Shown piece after piece: positions 35,321 through 44,584 of a stretch of DNA of 64,000 nucleotides. The notes below the pieces were generated by a model, which worked only from the letters and a program-made list of their open reading frames with translations, searched no databases and had not been told where the DNA came from. The DNA lies in assembly GCA_008363385.1 (NCBI GenBank), contig RHKY01000023.1, positions 83,996-147,995 on the forward strand, in the 5' to 3' direction. Every line of letters starts with the position of its first letter. The first letter of the stretch is position 1. The DNA comes from Acidobacteriota bacterium. Lineage in GTDB: Bacteria > Acidobacteriota > Thermoanaerobaculia > UBA5066. The position numbers and the translations under genes were made by a program.

Positions 35321-38296
35321 TCAGACCACCACTGGCTTGTCGGCGACGAGGCGCGCGAGGACGGTCGACAGGAGGTCGACGTGCTCGCGCTCCTCGGCCT
35401 CCAGCTCGCGGTAGAGCCGCCACTCGTGCGAGCCGGTCGGGAACCTCTTCCCGGCGTCGAGGAAGAAGGCGCGGGCCCTCTTCTCCAGGTGGACGGCCAG
35501 GCGCAGGAGCGCCGCGCCCGAGAGGTCCTTCAGCTCGGCGCCCGCGAAGACGGCGACCTTGGCGGGGGAGAGCTCGAGGCTGGCCCCCGCCTCCGGCGCG
35601 TCGATGTGGTACCGGCGCGCCAGCGTCACCATGTGCCCCTTCTCCATCTCGGCCAGCTCGCGGAAGAGGCGGGCGAGCTCCGGGTCCTTCGCCTCGACCT
35701 CCATCGCCCCGCGGGCGTAGAAGGAGAGCCCGCCCAGCTCGATCTCGAAGGCCTGCCGGATCGCCTCGACCGCCGCCTCGGACTCGACCTCGGTGTCGTG
35801 GCCGGCGACGAGCGTGCCGCCGCACGCCGGGCAGAGGCCGTACGGGAAGGCGAAGCCCTCGGAGACCTTCTGGCAAGACTCGCAGGTCCAGATCAGCTTC
35901 TCGCCGGCGCAGCAGATGTGCTCCTCGTCCCCCGGCTCGAACGGCCGGCGGCACTTCGAGCAGGCGGCCATCGCCGCGACCGCCGCCGCGGCCTTGCCCG
36001 GCTCGACCTCCTCCGGCAGGACGACCGGCCACTCCTTCGTCTGGAGGTACCGCTCGATCGCCCGGGCCGCCCGCCGCCCGGCGCCCAGCGCCAGGATGAC
36101 GGTGGCGCCGCCGGTGACGATGTCGCCGCCCGCGAAGACGCCCGGGAGGTTCGAGGCCTGCGTCTTCTGGTCGACGTTGATGTACCCCTCGCCGCGGACG
36201 GAGAGGTTCGGCGCCGAGCGGGAGATGACCGGGTTGGCGCGCGTGCCGAGCGCGTAGATCACCGTCTCGCACTCGAAGGTCTCGAACGCCCCCTCGATCG
36301 GGACCGGGCGGCGGCGGCCGCTCTTGTCGGGCTCGCCGAGCTCCATCTTCTGGACGACGATCGCCTTGACGTTCCCCTTCTCGTCGGTCTGGATCTCGGT
36401 CGGGCTGACGAGCCAGTTGAAGTGGATCCCCTCCTCCTTGGCGTGCCGCAGCTCCTCGACGCGGCAGGGCGCCTCGGCCTCCGTCCGCCGGTAGAGGCAG
36501 TGGACCTCCTCGGCCCCGAGCCGCCGCGAGACGCGCAGGCAGTCCATCGCGGTGTTCCCGGCGCCCAGGACGACGACCCGCTTGCCCATCGCCACCGGGG
36601 TGTCCTCGAACGGGAAGTGGTCGCCCCCCATCAGGTTGACCCGGGTGAGGAACTCGTTGGCGCTGTAGACCTGCCCGGCCTGCTCGCCGGGGATGCCGAG
36701 GAAGGTGGGGAAGCCGGCGCCCGTCCCGATGAAGACGGCGTCGTACCCCATCTCGCCCATCAGCTGGTCGATCGTGAAGGTCTTCCCGATCACCTTGTTC
36801 GTCTCGAACCTCACGCCCAGCTTCGAGAGGGCGCTCACCTCGCGGTCGATCGTCGTCCGGGGGAGCCGGAAGGACGGGATGCCGTACTTCAGGACGCCGC
36901 CGACGACGTGGAGGGCCTCGTAGACCGTGACGGCCGCCCCCTTGCGGGCCAGGTCGCCCGCGCAGGCGAGGCCCGCCGGCCCGGAGCCGACGACCGCGAC
37001 CTTGCCGAGCTGGCCGGCGCTGGCGGGCGGGTGGACGTCGGGGAGCGGGGCGTGGTCGCCGACGAAGCGCTCCAGGCGCCCGATGGCCACCGGCTCCATC
37101 TTCTTCTCCAGGATGCACTGGATCTCGCACTGCGTCTCCTGCGGGCAGACCCGGCCGCAGATCGACGGGAAGAGGTTGCTCTCCTGGATGACCGAGAGCG
37201 CCCCGGAGAGGTCCCGCACGAGGAGGTGGCGGATGAAGCGCGGGATGTCGATCGCCACCGGGCAGCCGGCGACGCAGGTGGGGCGGGCGCACTGGATGCA
37301 GCGCTCGGCCTCGACGAGGGCGTCTGCCATCGTGTAGCCGAGGTTCACCTCCTCGAAGTTCCGCGAGCGCTCCTTGGCGTCCCGCTCCGGCATCTTCATC
37401 GCGTGCTCGGGCAGGTCCTTGAACTTCTTGTAGTTCCGCTTGTTCAGCTCGAAGAGCTGCTCCTCGATCGTGCAGACCTTCGAGAAGTCGTCCTTGGCCG
37501 TCGTCTCCTGCGACCGGAACCGGTCTTGCCGGAGCTGCAGCTCGGGGAAGTCGACGAGGTGCCCGTCGAAGTCGGGCCCGTCGACGCAGGCGAACTTCGT
37601 CTGCCCGCCGACCGTCACGCGGCACGAGCCGCACATCCCGGTCCCGTCGACCATGATCGCGTTGAGGGAGACCATCGTCTTCACGCCGGAGGGGCGGGTC
37701 ACCTCGGAGCAGGCCCGCATCATCGGGAGCGGCCCGATGGCGACGACCATGTCGGGCTTCTCCTTCTCGATCAGCTCCTTCAGGGCGACCGTCACGAAGC
37801 CCGGCTTGCCGTAGCTGCCGTCGTCCGTGCAGACGATCAGGTCGTCGCAGTAGCGCTTGAACCGGTCCTCCCAGAAGACGAGGTCCTTCGACCGGAAGCC
37901 GATGATTCCGGTCGTCCGGTTCCCGGCCTCCTTGAAGGCGCGCAGCTGAGGGAAGACGGGCGCCACGCCCAGACCGCCGCCGACGAGGACCACGTGCCCG
38001 ACGTTCCCGACGTGGCTCTCCAGGCCGAGCGGGCCGACGAAGTCGGAGAACTCGTCCCCTTCCTCGTATTCGCGCATCATCTCGCGCGTCGTCTTGCCGA
38101 GAGCCTGGACCACGATCGTCACGGTCCCCCAGTCGCGGTCGTAGTCGGCGACGGTCAAGGGGATCCGCTCGCCCCCTTCCTTCAGCCGGACCATGACGAA
38201 GTGGCCCGGCTTCGCCGCCTTCGCCACGTCCGGCGCGTGGACGTCCCAGAGGAACGTGACGTCGGAGAACTGCTCGCGCTTGACGATCTGGTACAC
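35321..38296 (-). CDS. NfnA-NfnB-rubrerythrin fusion (NADPH-dependent oxidoreductase)
   Basis: Residues 1-275 form an NfnA/PyrK-like FAD- and NAD-binding module with a 2Fe-2S site at Cys222, Cys225 and Cys237. Residues about 290-755 are a GltB/NfnB-like subunit: 4Fe-4S cysteines 333, 336, 341, 345 and 380, 384, 390, 394, an FAD site at VVGSGPAGLACAG, and a second dinucleotide site VVVLGAGNTAMD. Residues 779-830 hold CxxC zinc-ribbon or rubredoxin-like pairs. Residues 840-991 are a ferritin-like four-helix domain with diiron ligands Glu851/853, Glu885-His888 (EKGH), Glu938 and Glu969-His972 (EREH). GTG start at 38296 has GGAGGG upstream. It would transfer electrons between NAD(P)H, ferredoxin and possibly peroxide. 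The NfnAB fusion is known; the rubrerythrin tail is unusual. Confidence 0.9.
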   Translation of the reverse strand: MYQIVKREQFSDVTFLWDVHAPDVAKAAKPGHFVMVRLKEGGERIPLTVADYDRDWGTVTIVVQALGKTTREMMREYEEGDEFSDFVGPLGLESHVGNVGHVVLVGGGLGVAPVFPQLRAFKEAGNRTTGIIGFRSKDLVFWEDRFKRYCDDLIVCTDDGSYGKPGFVTVALKELIEKEKPDMVVAIGPLPMMRACSEVTRPSGVKTMVSLNAIMVDGTGMCGSCRVTVGGQTKFACVDGPDFDGHLVDFPELQLRQDRFRSQETTAKDDFSKVCTIEEQLFELNKRNYKKFKDLPEHAMKMPERDAKERSRNFEEVNLGYTMADALVEAERCIQCARPTCVAGCPVAIDIPRFIRHLLVRDLSGALSVIQESNLFPSICGRVCPQETQCEIQCILEKKMEPVAIGRLERFVGDHAPLPDVHPPASAGQLGKVAVVGSGPAGLACAGDLARKGAAVTVYEALHVVGGVLKYGIPSFRLPRTTIDREVSALSKLGVRFETNKVIGKTFTIDQLMGEMGYDAVFIGTGAGFPTFLGIPGEQAGQVYSANEFLTRVNLMGGDHFPFEDTPVAMGKRVVVLGAGNTAMDCLRVSRRLGAEEVHCLYRRTEAEAPCRVEELRHAKEEGIHFNWLVSPTEIQTDEKGNVKAIVVQKMELGEPDKSGRRRPVPIEGAFETFECETVIYALGTRANPVISRSAPNLSVRGEGYINVDQKTQASNLPGVFAGGDIVTGGATVILALGAGRRAARAIERYLQTKEWPVVLPEEVEPGKAAAAVAAMAACSKCRRPFEPGDEEHICCAGEKLIWTCESCQKVSEGFAFPYGLCPACGGTLVAGHDTEVESEAAVEAIRQAFEIELGGLSFYARGAMEVEAKDPELARLFRELAEMEKGHMVTLARRYHIDAPEAGASLELSPAKVAVFAGAELKDLSGAALLRLAVHLEKRARAFFLDAGKRFPTGSHEWRLYRELEAEEREHVDLLSTVLARLVADKPVVV

Positions 38297-38602
38297 GGTT
38301 CCCTCCGCCCCTTTCGGGGCGTGGGGACTCTAACCCGCCCCGGCCGGTTTCGCATGATCCGAACGATTCAGACGACGGGGGCGTGCGCTTCAGCGGGGGC
38401 TTCGAAGGCGGCCGGGCCGGGGCGGGGGCGCGGGCCCGCCGGGCCGGGCGAGCGACGTCAGCCGGCTCTCGGGAGAGGCGGGGGTGCTCCCGGTGGGGAC
38501 TGCGGAGGGACGGGCCCGGGGGCCGTCTCGAGGGTGCGGGACGCCGCTTGCGCTTGAAAACGTAATTTATGATAGGCTCCAAATGTTAAGGAGGGTCCCC
38601 GG
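38297..38602. other. 306-nt divergent intergenic region (Nfn fusion / hemerythrin)
   Basis: No gene is seen. On the minus strand a GCCCC-GAAA-GGGGC hairpin (38307-38320) lies in the leader of the Nfn fusion, just before its ribosome-binding site. The middle is GC-rich and featureless. Near the hemerythrin gene an AT-rich patch (38554-38575) holds TTGAAA and TATGAT, but only 8 nt apart, so no clean promoter can be called. A strong AGGAGG precedes the ATG at 38603. Confidence 0.5.
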
Positions 38603-39208
38603 ATGGCCAAGGCGATCGAAGTCCTGATGAACGAGCACCGGCTCATCGAGCGGGTGGCCGCTTCCCTCGAGGCCTACGCGGGCGGGCTGCCGTCGGGCGC
38701 CGCCCCCGAGCGGGCCCGCGTCGCCGAGTTCGCCGGCTTCTTCCAGCGGTACGCCGACGCGTTCCACCACGGCAAGGAGGAGGACCTCCTGTTCCAGGCG
38801 ATGGTGGACCGCGGATTCCCGCTCCAGGGCGGCCCGCTGGCGGTGATGCTCCACGAGCACGAGGTCGGCCGCGCCCACGTGCGCGCCCTCGCGACGATCG
38901 GCGAGGCCGCGGGAGCCGCGACCCCGGACGAGGCGGAGGCCTTCGTCCGCCACTCCACGTCGTTCGGCCCCATGCTCCGCGCCCACATCCAGAAGGAGGA
39001 CGGGATCCTCTACCCGATGGCGCTCCGGGTCCTGCCCCCCTCCGAGCTCGACCGCCTCGCGGACGCGTACGCCGCATTCGAGGCGAACGCGCTCCGAGCC
39101 GGGACGGTCGACGAGCTCCTCTCCCTCGGCGAGCGCCTCGTCTCCACGCACCCGTTCGACCCCGCCGTCCTCGAGATGGCGATGGGCGGCTGCATGGCTC
39201 ACGGCTGA
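38603..39208 (+). CDS. hemerythrin HHE-domain protein
   Basis: The first 150 residues form a four-helix HHE bundle with the ligand pattern NEHRLIE (10-16), FHHGKEEDLLF (about 54-64), MLHEHEVGRAHV (about 84-95) and HIQKEDGILYPMA (about 131-143), which supply the His and carboxylate ligands of a non-haem diiron site. The extra 50-residue tail ends MGGCMAHG. The protein is soluble and of YtfE/DcrH-like type, so oxygen, NO or iron handling is likely. It sits divergent to the Nfn-rubrerythrin fusion, a second diiron protein, which suggests a shared oxidative-stress context. Confidence 0.88.
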   Translation: MAKAIEVLMNEHRLIERVAASLEAYAGGLPSGAAPERARVAEFAGFFQRYADAFHHGKEEDLLFQAMVDRGFPLQGGPLAVMLHEHEVGRAHVRALATIGEAAGAATPDEAEAFVRHSTSFGPMLRAHIQKEDGILYPMALRVLPPSELDRLADAYAAFEANALRAGTVDELLSLGERLVSTHPFDPAVLEMAMGGCMAHG

Positions 39209-39415
39209 ACCTCCGAGCGGCCTCTCTCGGCCGCCTCGGCCCCCCCGGTCCAGTCGCCCGCTGGGCCGGCGGCGTTCCCGCCCCCCCTCCGGGCCGGGAC
39301 GAGGCCGAGGCGGCCATTTTTCTTTCCAGGCCGACCGCCCGCCCTGGAATCCGGCCGCGAGCGCGGCGAGTCCGCGCGGCGGCCAGGCGAGTCCGTGCGG
39401 ATCCACGACGCCGGC

Positions 39416-39492
39416 TCGCAGAACGTATAATGGAGCTCTGACCCCCGTTCGGACCCCCGTTCGCAGAACGTATAATGGAGCTCTGACCCCCG
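39416..39492. repeat. two copies of a 32-nt repeat at 45-bp spacing, each with TATAAT
   Basis: The unit starts TCGCAGAACGTATAATGGAG and ends in a run of C; copies lie at 39416-39447 and 39461-39492, identical over 32 nt. The 13-nt spacer repeats part of the GACCCCCG end. The AT-rich core stands out in 70% GC DNA. It resembles small intergenic repeats of REP type, but no transposase is nearby. Confidence 0.7.
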
Positions 39493-39522
39493 GTCGAAGA
39501 CCCCGTCGGCTGGCCCCCCGCC

Positions 39523-39670
39523 GGACCCGGGCGGCGGTCCTCCCCCCCATGCGGCCGAAAGGTGGGGGGCCGGGGGGAGGGACCGCGGGGGTGGGGCCCC
39601 GCGGTCGCCGTTTCGAGCGCGGAGCGCGCTGATCCGACCGAGGCTGGACCCGGGCGGCGGTCCTCCCCCC
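39523..39670. repeat. 25-nt direct repeat, 123 bp apart
   Basis: GGACCCGGGCGGCGGTCC followed by TCCCCCC occurs at 39523-39547 and 39646-39670. The second copy ends 5 nt before the stop codon of the WcaJ-type gene, which reads in from the right. The unit itself has dyad symmetry (GGACC...GGTCC). Confidence 0.6.
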
Positions 39671-39674
39671 GAAC

Positions 39675-41075
39675 CTAGTACGCGTTCTTGTGGAGGAAGC
39701 CCCACCGGAGGGTGAGCCAGAGGATCTTCAGGTCCAGGGCGAGGCTCCAGTTCTCGATGTAGTAGAGGTCGTACTCGATCCGCTTCGAGAGGCTGGTGTT
39801 GCCGCGCCAGCCGTGCACCTGCGCCCAGCCGGTGATGCCGGACCGGACGCGGTGGCGGAGCATGTACTGGGGGAACTTCTCCTTGAACTCGCGGACGAAC
39901 TCGGGGCGCTCGGGGCGCGGCCCGACGAGGGACATCTCCCCCCGGAAGACGTTCACGAGCTGGGGGAGCTCGTCGAGGGAGGTGGCGCGGAGGAGGCGGC
40001 CGACGCGCGTCCGCCGCGGGTCGTTCTCCTGCGCCCAGGTCGCCCCGGTCTCGGCCTCGGCGTCGACCCGCATCGAGCGGAACTTGAGGATCCGGAAGGT
40101 CCGGCCGTCGAGCCCCATCCGCTCCTGCGAGTAGAAGACCGGCCCCCGGTCCTCCAGCCAGATCAGGAGCGCCACGAACGGGTAGAGGAGCGCCAGCGCG
40201 ACGAGGCCGACCGCCGAGAGGGCGACGTCCATCGTCCGCTTCACGAGCGAGTTCCACCCCTCGAGCGGCACCTGCGTCAGGTTGATCACCGGCAGGCCGT
40301 CGAAGTCCTCGACGCCGGCCTTGAACGTCACGTACTGGAAGAGGTCCGGCACCACCCTCAGGTCGACGATCTCGTTGCCGACCTCCTTCAGGATCCGGAG
40401 CATCGTCCGGTGCGCCTCCACCGGGAGCGCCAGGAACACGGTGTCGACGTCGTGCCGGGCGAGGAGCCCGGCGACCTCGTCCGTCGTCCCGAGGACCGGG
40501 ACGTCCCGGTACGACGTCGCCGCCTTGGCCGGGTCGTCGTCGGCGAAGCCGATCGGCTTGATCCCGGTCGCGGGGTGGTCGAGGAGCTTGTCGACGACCG
40601 CCTGCCCGCCGTGGCCGGCCCCGACCACGAGCGCCCGCCGCACGCCGGCGCCCGTCGCCCAGATCGTCTCCAGGTACTTCCGGATCCCGAACCGTCCGAG
40701 GAAGACGAGGACGACGTCCAGGACGAGGAAGAGGACGAGGAGCGGCCGGCTGAAGGAGTAGGCCCTCCAGAACGAGAGGAGGCCGACGAGGAGGAGCGTC
40801 GAGAGGGAGGAGGCGACGACGAGGGCCAGCCCCTCGTCGATCGAGGAGCGGTCGCGCCGGAGCTGGTAGAGCCGGTGGAAGTAGAAGACGGTCGGCCAGA
40901 GGAGGGCGATGACGGGGAAGAGGACGAGGTAGTTCGAGAACGGCTGGACCCCCTTCGGCGTGGGCCAGACCGACTCGAACCGGATCAGGTACGCCGCGGC
41001 GAGGGCCAGCGCGGTCAGCAGGACGTCCGAGAGGACGAAGACGGCCTGGAGGCGGCGTGTCTGCTGTCGGATCAC
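39675..41075 (-). CDS. undecaprenyl-phosphate sugar-1-phosphate transferase (WcaJ type)
   Basis: Starts exopolysaccharide repeat synthesis by placing a hexose-1-phosphate (usually glucose) on undecaprenyl phosphate. Four or five N-terminal helices (about 12-135) precede a Rossmann-like CoA-binding domain ([14 protein letters not shown]). The catalytic bacterial sugar transferase domain (about 270-466) has [54 protein letters not shown] and [25 protein letters not shown] start at 41075 overlaps the upstream GT4 stop (GTGA). It is last of four co-transcribed genes. The sugar cannot be fixed from sequence. Confidence 0.95.
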   Translation of the reverse strand: MIRQQTRRLQAVFVLSDVLLTALALAAAYLIRFESVWPTPKGVQPFSNYLVLFPVIALLWPTVFYFHRLYQLRRDRSSIDEGLALVVASSLSTLLLVGLLSFWRAYSFSRPLLVLFLVLDVVLVFLGRFGIRKYLETIWATGAGVRRALVVGAGHGGQAVVDKLLDHPATGIKPIGFADDDPAKAATSYRDVPVLGTTDEVAGLLARHDVDTVFLALPVEAHRTMLRILKEVGNEIVDLRVVPDLFQYVTFKAGVEDFDGLPVINLTQVPLEGWNSLVKRTMDVALSAVGLVALALLYPFVALLIWLEDRGPVFYSQERMGLDGRTFRILKFRSMRVDAEAETGATWAQENDPRRTRVGRLLRATSLDELPQLVNVFRGEMSLVGPRPERPEFVREFKEKFPQYMLRHRVRSGITGWAQVHGWRGNTSLSKRIEYDLYYIENWSLALDLKILWLTLRWGFLHKNAY

Positions 41076-42232
41076 GTCTCGGTCGTCCTCGTGCCGGCGT
41101 TCGCGTCCGCCTCGCGGGGGAGCCGCGCGGCGAGTTCGTCCCTTCCGAGCCCGGCCAGCGCCTCCCGGAGCCAGGCCAGGAGGTTCCTCCGGAAGCTCTC
41201 CCTCGAGAAGCGCGCGGCGTTCCTCAGGGCGTCGTCGGGATTGAATCGAAGGGTCCGGAATCTGTCAATCGCGGCCAGGAGGCCGTCCGGCCCGGGCCCG
41301 GGGTAGAGGACCCCGGTCACCCCGTCGACGACCGTCTCGGTCGCCCCGCCCCGGCCGAGGGCGATCACGGGGGTGCCGCAGGCCTGGGCTTCCACCGGGA
41401 CGATTCCGAAGTCCTCCTCTCCGGGCATCAGGACCGCCTCGGCCCCGCGGTAGAGCTCGCGGAGCTCCTCGTCACTGGGAGTGTCGAGGACGCGCACGGT
41501 CTCACCGGCCAGGCGCCGGAGGCGAGGGGCGTCGGGGCCGGAACCGGCGAGCGTGAGCGGCAGGCGGCCCCGCCGGGCGGCCTCGAGGGCGTCCGGGATC
41601 CGCTTGTACGGGACGAAGGCCGAGACGAGGAGGAACCCCTCCCGCCTCCGCGGCGAAGGCGACGGGGTGTGGAAGTCGACGTCGACGGGCGGCGGGACGA
41701 CCGCCGCGTCGCGGCCCCAGGTCCTCTCGATCCTCGCCCGGACGGTCTGGGAGTTGGCCGCGAAGGCGTCCACGCGCGACGCGGTCCTCACGTCCCAGGC
41801 CGCGAGCGGGGCGCGGGCCGCCCGCGCCAGGAGCCGGACGGCCGGGCGCCCCTCGAAGTACGCGTCGAACTGGTCGTGGAGGTAGCGGACCGGCGTGTGG
41901 CAGTAGCAGAGGTGGGGGACGCCGCGCGGGGCCCGGGCGTTCTTGGCGACGCAGTGCGAGGAGGAGAGGACGAGGTCGAAGCCGGACAGGTCCCAGGTCT
42001 CGGCCGCGAGAGGGTAGAGGGGGAGGAGCTTCCGGTAGCCGGTCCGGGGGGAGACCAGCCGCTGCAGGAAGGTGGTGTGGACCGGGCGCGCCTCCACCTC
42101 GGGCGGCGCCGAGCCCGGGAAGCGGAAGAGGGTGAAGACCTCCGAGTCCGGCAGGAGCCGGACCATCTCGAGCAGGACCTTCTCCCCGCCCCGGGTCCCC
42201 GTCAGCCAGTCGTGGACGAGGGCGACCCTCAC
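41072..42232 (-). CDS. GT4-family glycosyltransferase
   Basis: GT-B fold. The N-terminal half starts MRVALVHDWLTGTRGGEKVL, and the C-terminal donor site has EEDFGIVPVEAQACGTPVIAL, the E-x7-E motif of GT4. Its length is 386 aa. Homologues with the VHDWLTGxRGGE start are common in exopolysaccharide clusters and often use GDP-mannose; that donor is inferred and would fit with manC at 26.6 kb. GTG start overlaps the upstream GT4 stop and its stop overlaps the WcaJ-type gene. Confidence 0.92.
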   Translation of the reverse strand: MRVALVHDWLTGTRGGEKVLLEMVRLLPDSEVFTLFRFPGSAPPEVEARPVHTTFLQRLVSPRTGYRKLLPLYPLAAETWDLSGFDLVLSSSHCVAKNARAPRGVPHLCYCHTPVRYLHDQFDAYFEGRPAVRLLARAARAPLAAWDVRTASRVDAFAANSQTVRARIERTWGRDAAVVPPPVDVDFHTPSPSPRRREGFLLVSAFVPYKRIPDALEAARRGRLPLTLAGSGPDAPRLRRLAGETVRVLDTPSDEELRELYRGAEAVLMPGEEDFGIVPVEAQACGTPVIALGRGGATETVVDGVTGVLYPGPGPDGLLAAIDRFRTLRFNPDDALRNAARFSRESFRRNLLAWLREALAGLGRDELAARLPREADANAGTRTTET

Positions 42233-43383
42233 GCTCCCGCCCGCGCCCGGCGCGGCTGGCCGGGAGCGCCGTACAGAACCTCGCGGTAGACGGCCGCGGT
42301 CCTCTCGGCCGCGGCCTCCCAGGTGAAGGCGGAGGCCCGGGAGCGGCCCTTCCGCGAGAGCTCCCGCCGGAGCGGCTCGTCGGTGAGGATCCGGCCGAGC
42401 GCCGCGGTGAGCGCCCGCGGGTCGTCCGGCTCGGCGAAGAGGGCGGCGTCGCCCGCCGCCTCCAGGAGGCCGCCGCGAGGGGAGCAGACGACGGGGACCC
42501 CCATGGCCTGCGCCTCCACCACCGGCAGCCCGAAGCCCTCGGTGAAGGAGGGGAGGACGAGGGCGTCGGCCTCTGCCAGGACGGGGACGAGGTCCTCCTC
42601 CGGGAGGACGCCCAGGTCGAGGACGGTGCCTGACAGGCCGAGGCGCTCGACGAGCGCGCGCCGCCGGGGCCCCCTCTCGGCCGCCCCGCCGGCGAGGACC
42701 AGCCGGTGGGGGAGCGGCTGCTCCTTGCGGAGCGCCGCGAAGGCGGCGAGGAGCCCCTCCACGTTCTTGTGCGGCTTGTCGTTCCCCAGGAAGAGGAGGT
42801 AGGGCATCGAGAGGCGCCGCTCCCGCCTCGCTCGAGCGCGCTCGCGCTCGGGGACCGCGGCGAAGAAGCTCGACTCCACGCCGTTGGGGATGACGACCGT
42901 GCGGCCGCGCGAGCCGGGGACGTGGCGCTCCAGCTCCTTCCGGGTCGCCTCGGAGACGGCGATCACGCGCGCGGCCGAGCGGACGGCGTGCCGGATCATC
43001 GATCGGGCGTAGAGCTGGCGGGCCATCGTCCGGTGCTCGGGGCGGGTCAGGTGCATCAGGTCGTGGACGGTCACCGTCGTGGCGCCCGGCGGGAAGACGG
43101 GGACGACGTAGTGGGGAGCGTGCAGGAGGTCGGCCCCGGACCGGCGGAAGGCCCGCTTGACGGAGAAGAGCTCGCGCAGGCCGTAGTTCGAGGCCGAGGA
43201 GACGAGCACCTCGACGGCGTCGCCCACCACCGCCTCGTCCCCGGGCCTCACGAGCGCCACGAGGCCGAACTCTCCCTGCCGGGCCAGCGCGCCGAGGAGG
43301 CCCGTGACGTACCGGCCGATCCCGAAGTCTCGCGCCTTGCGGGCGTCGAAGAAGACGCGCGGCTTCTGGCCGATCGGCCTCAT
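42229..43383 (-). CDS. GT4-family glycosyltransferase
   Basis: Begins MRPIGQKPRVFFDARKARDFGIGRY at ATG 43383, 384 aa. The GIGRYVTGLL acceptor-side motif and the donor motif SFTEGFGLPVVEAQAMGVPVV (E-x7-E) mark a WbaZ/mannosyltransferase-like GT4. It overlaps both neighbours by 4 nt (ATGA, GTGA). Likely adds a sugar to the lipid-linked repeat begun by the WcaJ-type enzyme. Confidence 0.92.
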   Translation of the reverse strand: MRPIGQKPRVFFDARKARDFGIGRYVTGLLGALARQGEFGLVALVRPGDEAVVGDAVEVLVSSASNYGLRELFSVKRAFRRSGADLLHAPHYVVPVFPPGATTVTVHDLMHLTRPEHRTMARQLYARSMIRHAVRSAARVIAVSEATRKELERHVPGSRGRTVVIPNGVESSFFAAVPERERARARRERRLSMPYLLFLGNDKPHKNVEGLLAAFAALRKEQPLPHRLVLAGGAAERGPRRRALVERLGLSGTVLDLGVLPEEDLVPVLAEADALVLPSFTEGFGLPVVEAQAMGVPVVCSPRGGLLEAAGDAALFAEPDDPRALTAALGRILTDEPLRRELSRKGRSRASAFTWEAAAERTAAVYREVLYGAPGQPRRARAGA

Positions 43384-44477
43384 CGCGCGGCCTCCTCGAA
43401 ACGGGGCCGCATCGAGCGGGCCGCGGCGTCCCAGGTGAAGAGGCGGGCCCGCTCCCGGCCCTTCCGGACCGCCTCCGCCCGGAACGCTTCGTCCCGGTGA
43501 GCGGTCTCGATCGCCCGGGCGATCGCCCCGGCGTCGGTCGGGTCGGGAAGGAGGGCCGCGTCGCCCGCGACCTCGGGGAGAGAGGAGCTCGCGGAGGCCA
43601 CCACGACCGTGCCGGCCGCCATGGCCTCCAGGACCGGGAGGCCGAAGCCCTCGTAGAGGCTCGGGTAGGCCAGGAGGCGCGCGCCCGAGAGGAGCCGGGA
43701 GGCCTCCGCCGGCTCCACCCAGCCGAGGAGGCGGACCCGGTCCCGGTGGCGAGAGCCCTCGATGGCCCGGACGGCCTCGTCGCTCCCCCAGCCGCTCCCG
43801 CCGGCCACGACGAGGTCGGGGAAGCCGGGGTCTTCGTCCCAGAGGCTCTCCATCGCCCGGAGGAGGCGCCCGAGGTTCTTCCGGGGCTCTCGCGTGGCGA
43901 GCGAGAGGACGTACGGGCGCCCCTCGGCGCCGGGCTCGCCGCCGCCGGCCCCGGCCCCTCCGTGGGGAGGCGTCAGGCCGTTCGGGACGACGAAGGACTT
44001 GCCGTCCGCCTCCGGGAAGGCGGTGAGGAGGTCCCTCTCCGTGGCCCGGGAGACGCAGAAGAGGGCCTTCGCCTTCCTCACGCTCGACCCGACGAGGCTG
44101 TCGAAGGCGAGCCGGTTCCTTCGCGTGTGCCACTCCGGGAAGAGGAAAGGCGTCAGGTCGTGGACGGTGGCCACGCACGGGACGGGGGAGGCGAGCGGGA
44201 CGATGGCGAGCGGGGCGAAGAAGACGTCGGCCCGGCAGCGGACCGCCTCGATCGGGGCGGAGGACTGGAGCCAGAGGGTCCCGGGGAGGCGGCTCTGACC
44301 GGGACGGACCTCGACCGAGCCCGCCAGGGCCTCCGGCAGCCGGACGGGCCTGGGCGAGAGGAGGAAGATCCGGTCGCCGGGGAACGCGCCGAGCCATGCC
44401 GGGAGGAGGCCTTCGAGGTAGCGCCCGACGCCGGTCCTCTCGGCCCCGAACGGCCGGGCGTCCACGGCGATCCGCAC
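43380..44477 (-). CDS. GT4-family glycosyltransferase
   Basis: First gene of the polysaccharide operon, 365 aa. It starts MRIAVDARPFGAERTGVGRYLEGLL from a GTG at 44477, with the donor site YEGFGLPVLEAMAAGTVVVAS (E-x7-E). It is related in layout to the next gene, so the pair may have arisen by duplication. A promoter should lie in the 107-nt gap shared with the divergent yceD gene, where I see no good sigma-70 match on this strand. No flippase or polymerase gene is present in the window. Confidence 0.92.
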   Translation of the reverse strand: MRIAVDARPFGAERTGVGRYLEGLLPAWLGAFPGDRIFLLSPRPVRLPEALAGSVEVRPGQSRLPGTLWLQSSAPIEAVRCRADVFFAPLAIVPLASPVPCVATVHDLTPFLFPEWHTRRNRLAFDSLVGSSVRKAKALFCVSRATERDLLTAFPEADGKSFVVPNGLTPPHGGAGAGGGEPGAEGRPYVLSLATREPRKNLGRLLRAMESLWDEDPGFPDLVVAGGSGWGSDEAVRAIEGSRHRDRVRLLGWVEPAEASRLLSGARLLAYPSLYEGFGLPVLEAMAAGTVVVASASSSLPEVAGDAALLPDPTDAGAIARAIETAHRDEAFRAEAVRKGRERARLFTWDAAARSMRPRFEEAAR

Positions 44478-44584
44478 GTCCCGATGGTAAGGCTTTTCGC
44501 CTCAGCCGCTTCCGGCCGGGGGCGGGGGTGGGGGATTCGCGTGATATGCTCCACGGTCCTCCGCTCCGGAGGAGTGGCAGAGCC

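Larger units (their letters stand above)
39209..39674. other. 466-nt intergenic region between convergent genes, rich in repeats
   Basis: No gene is seen. It contains a 45-bp-period tandem repeat (39416-39492), a 25-nt direct repeat (39523-39547 and 39646-39670) and a near-perfect long hairpin between 39531 and 39590 (GCGGTCCTCCCCCC against GGGGGGAGGGACCGC). These are downstream of both flanking genes and may serve as terminators or be remains of a small mobile repeat. Confidence 0.6.

Noticed and set aside
39425-39476. The two TATAAT hexamers as promoters
   Set aside because: They lie within an exact tandem repeat between convergent genes, without -35 boxes or a downstream gene in either direction, so they are better explained as part of the repeat.
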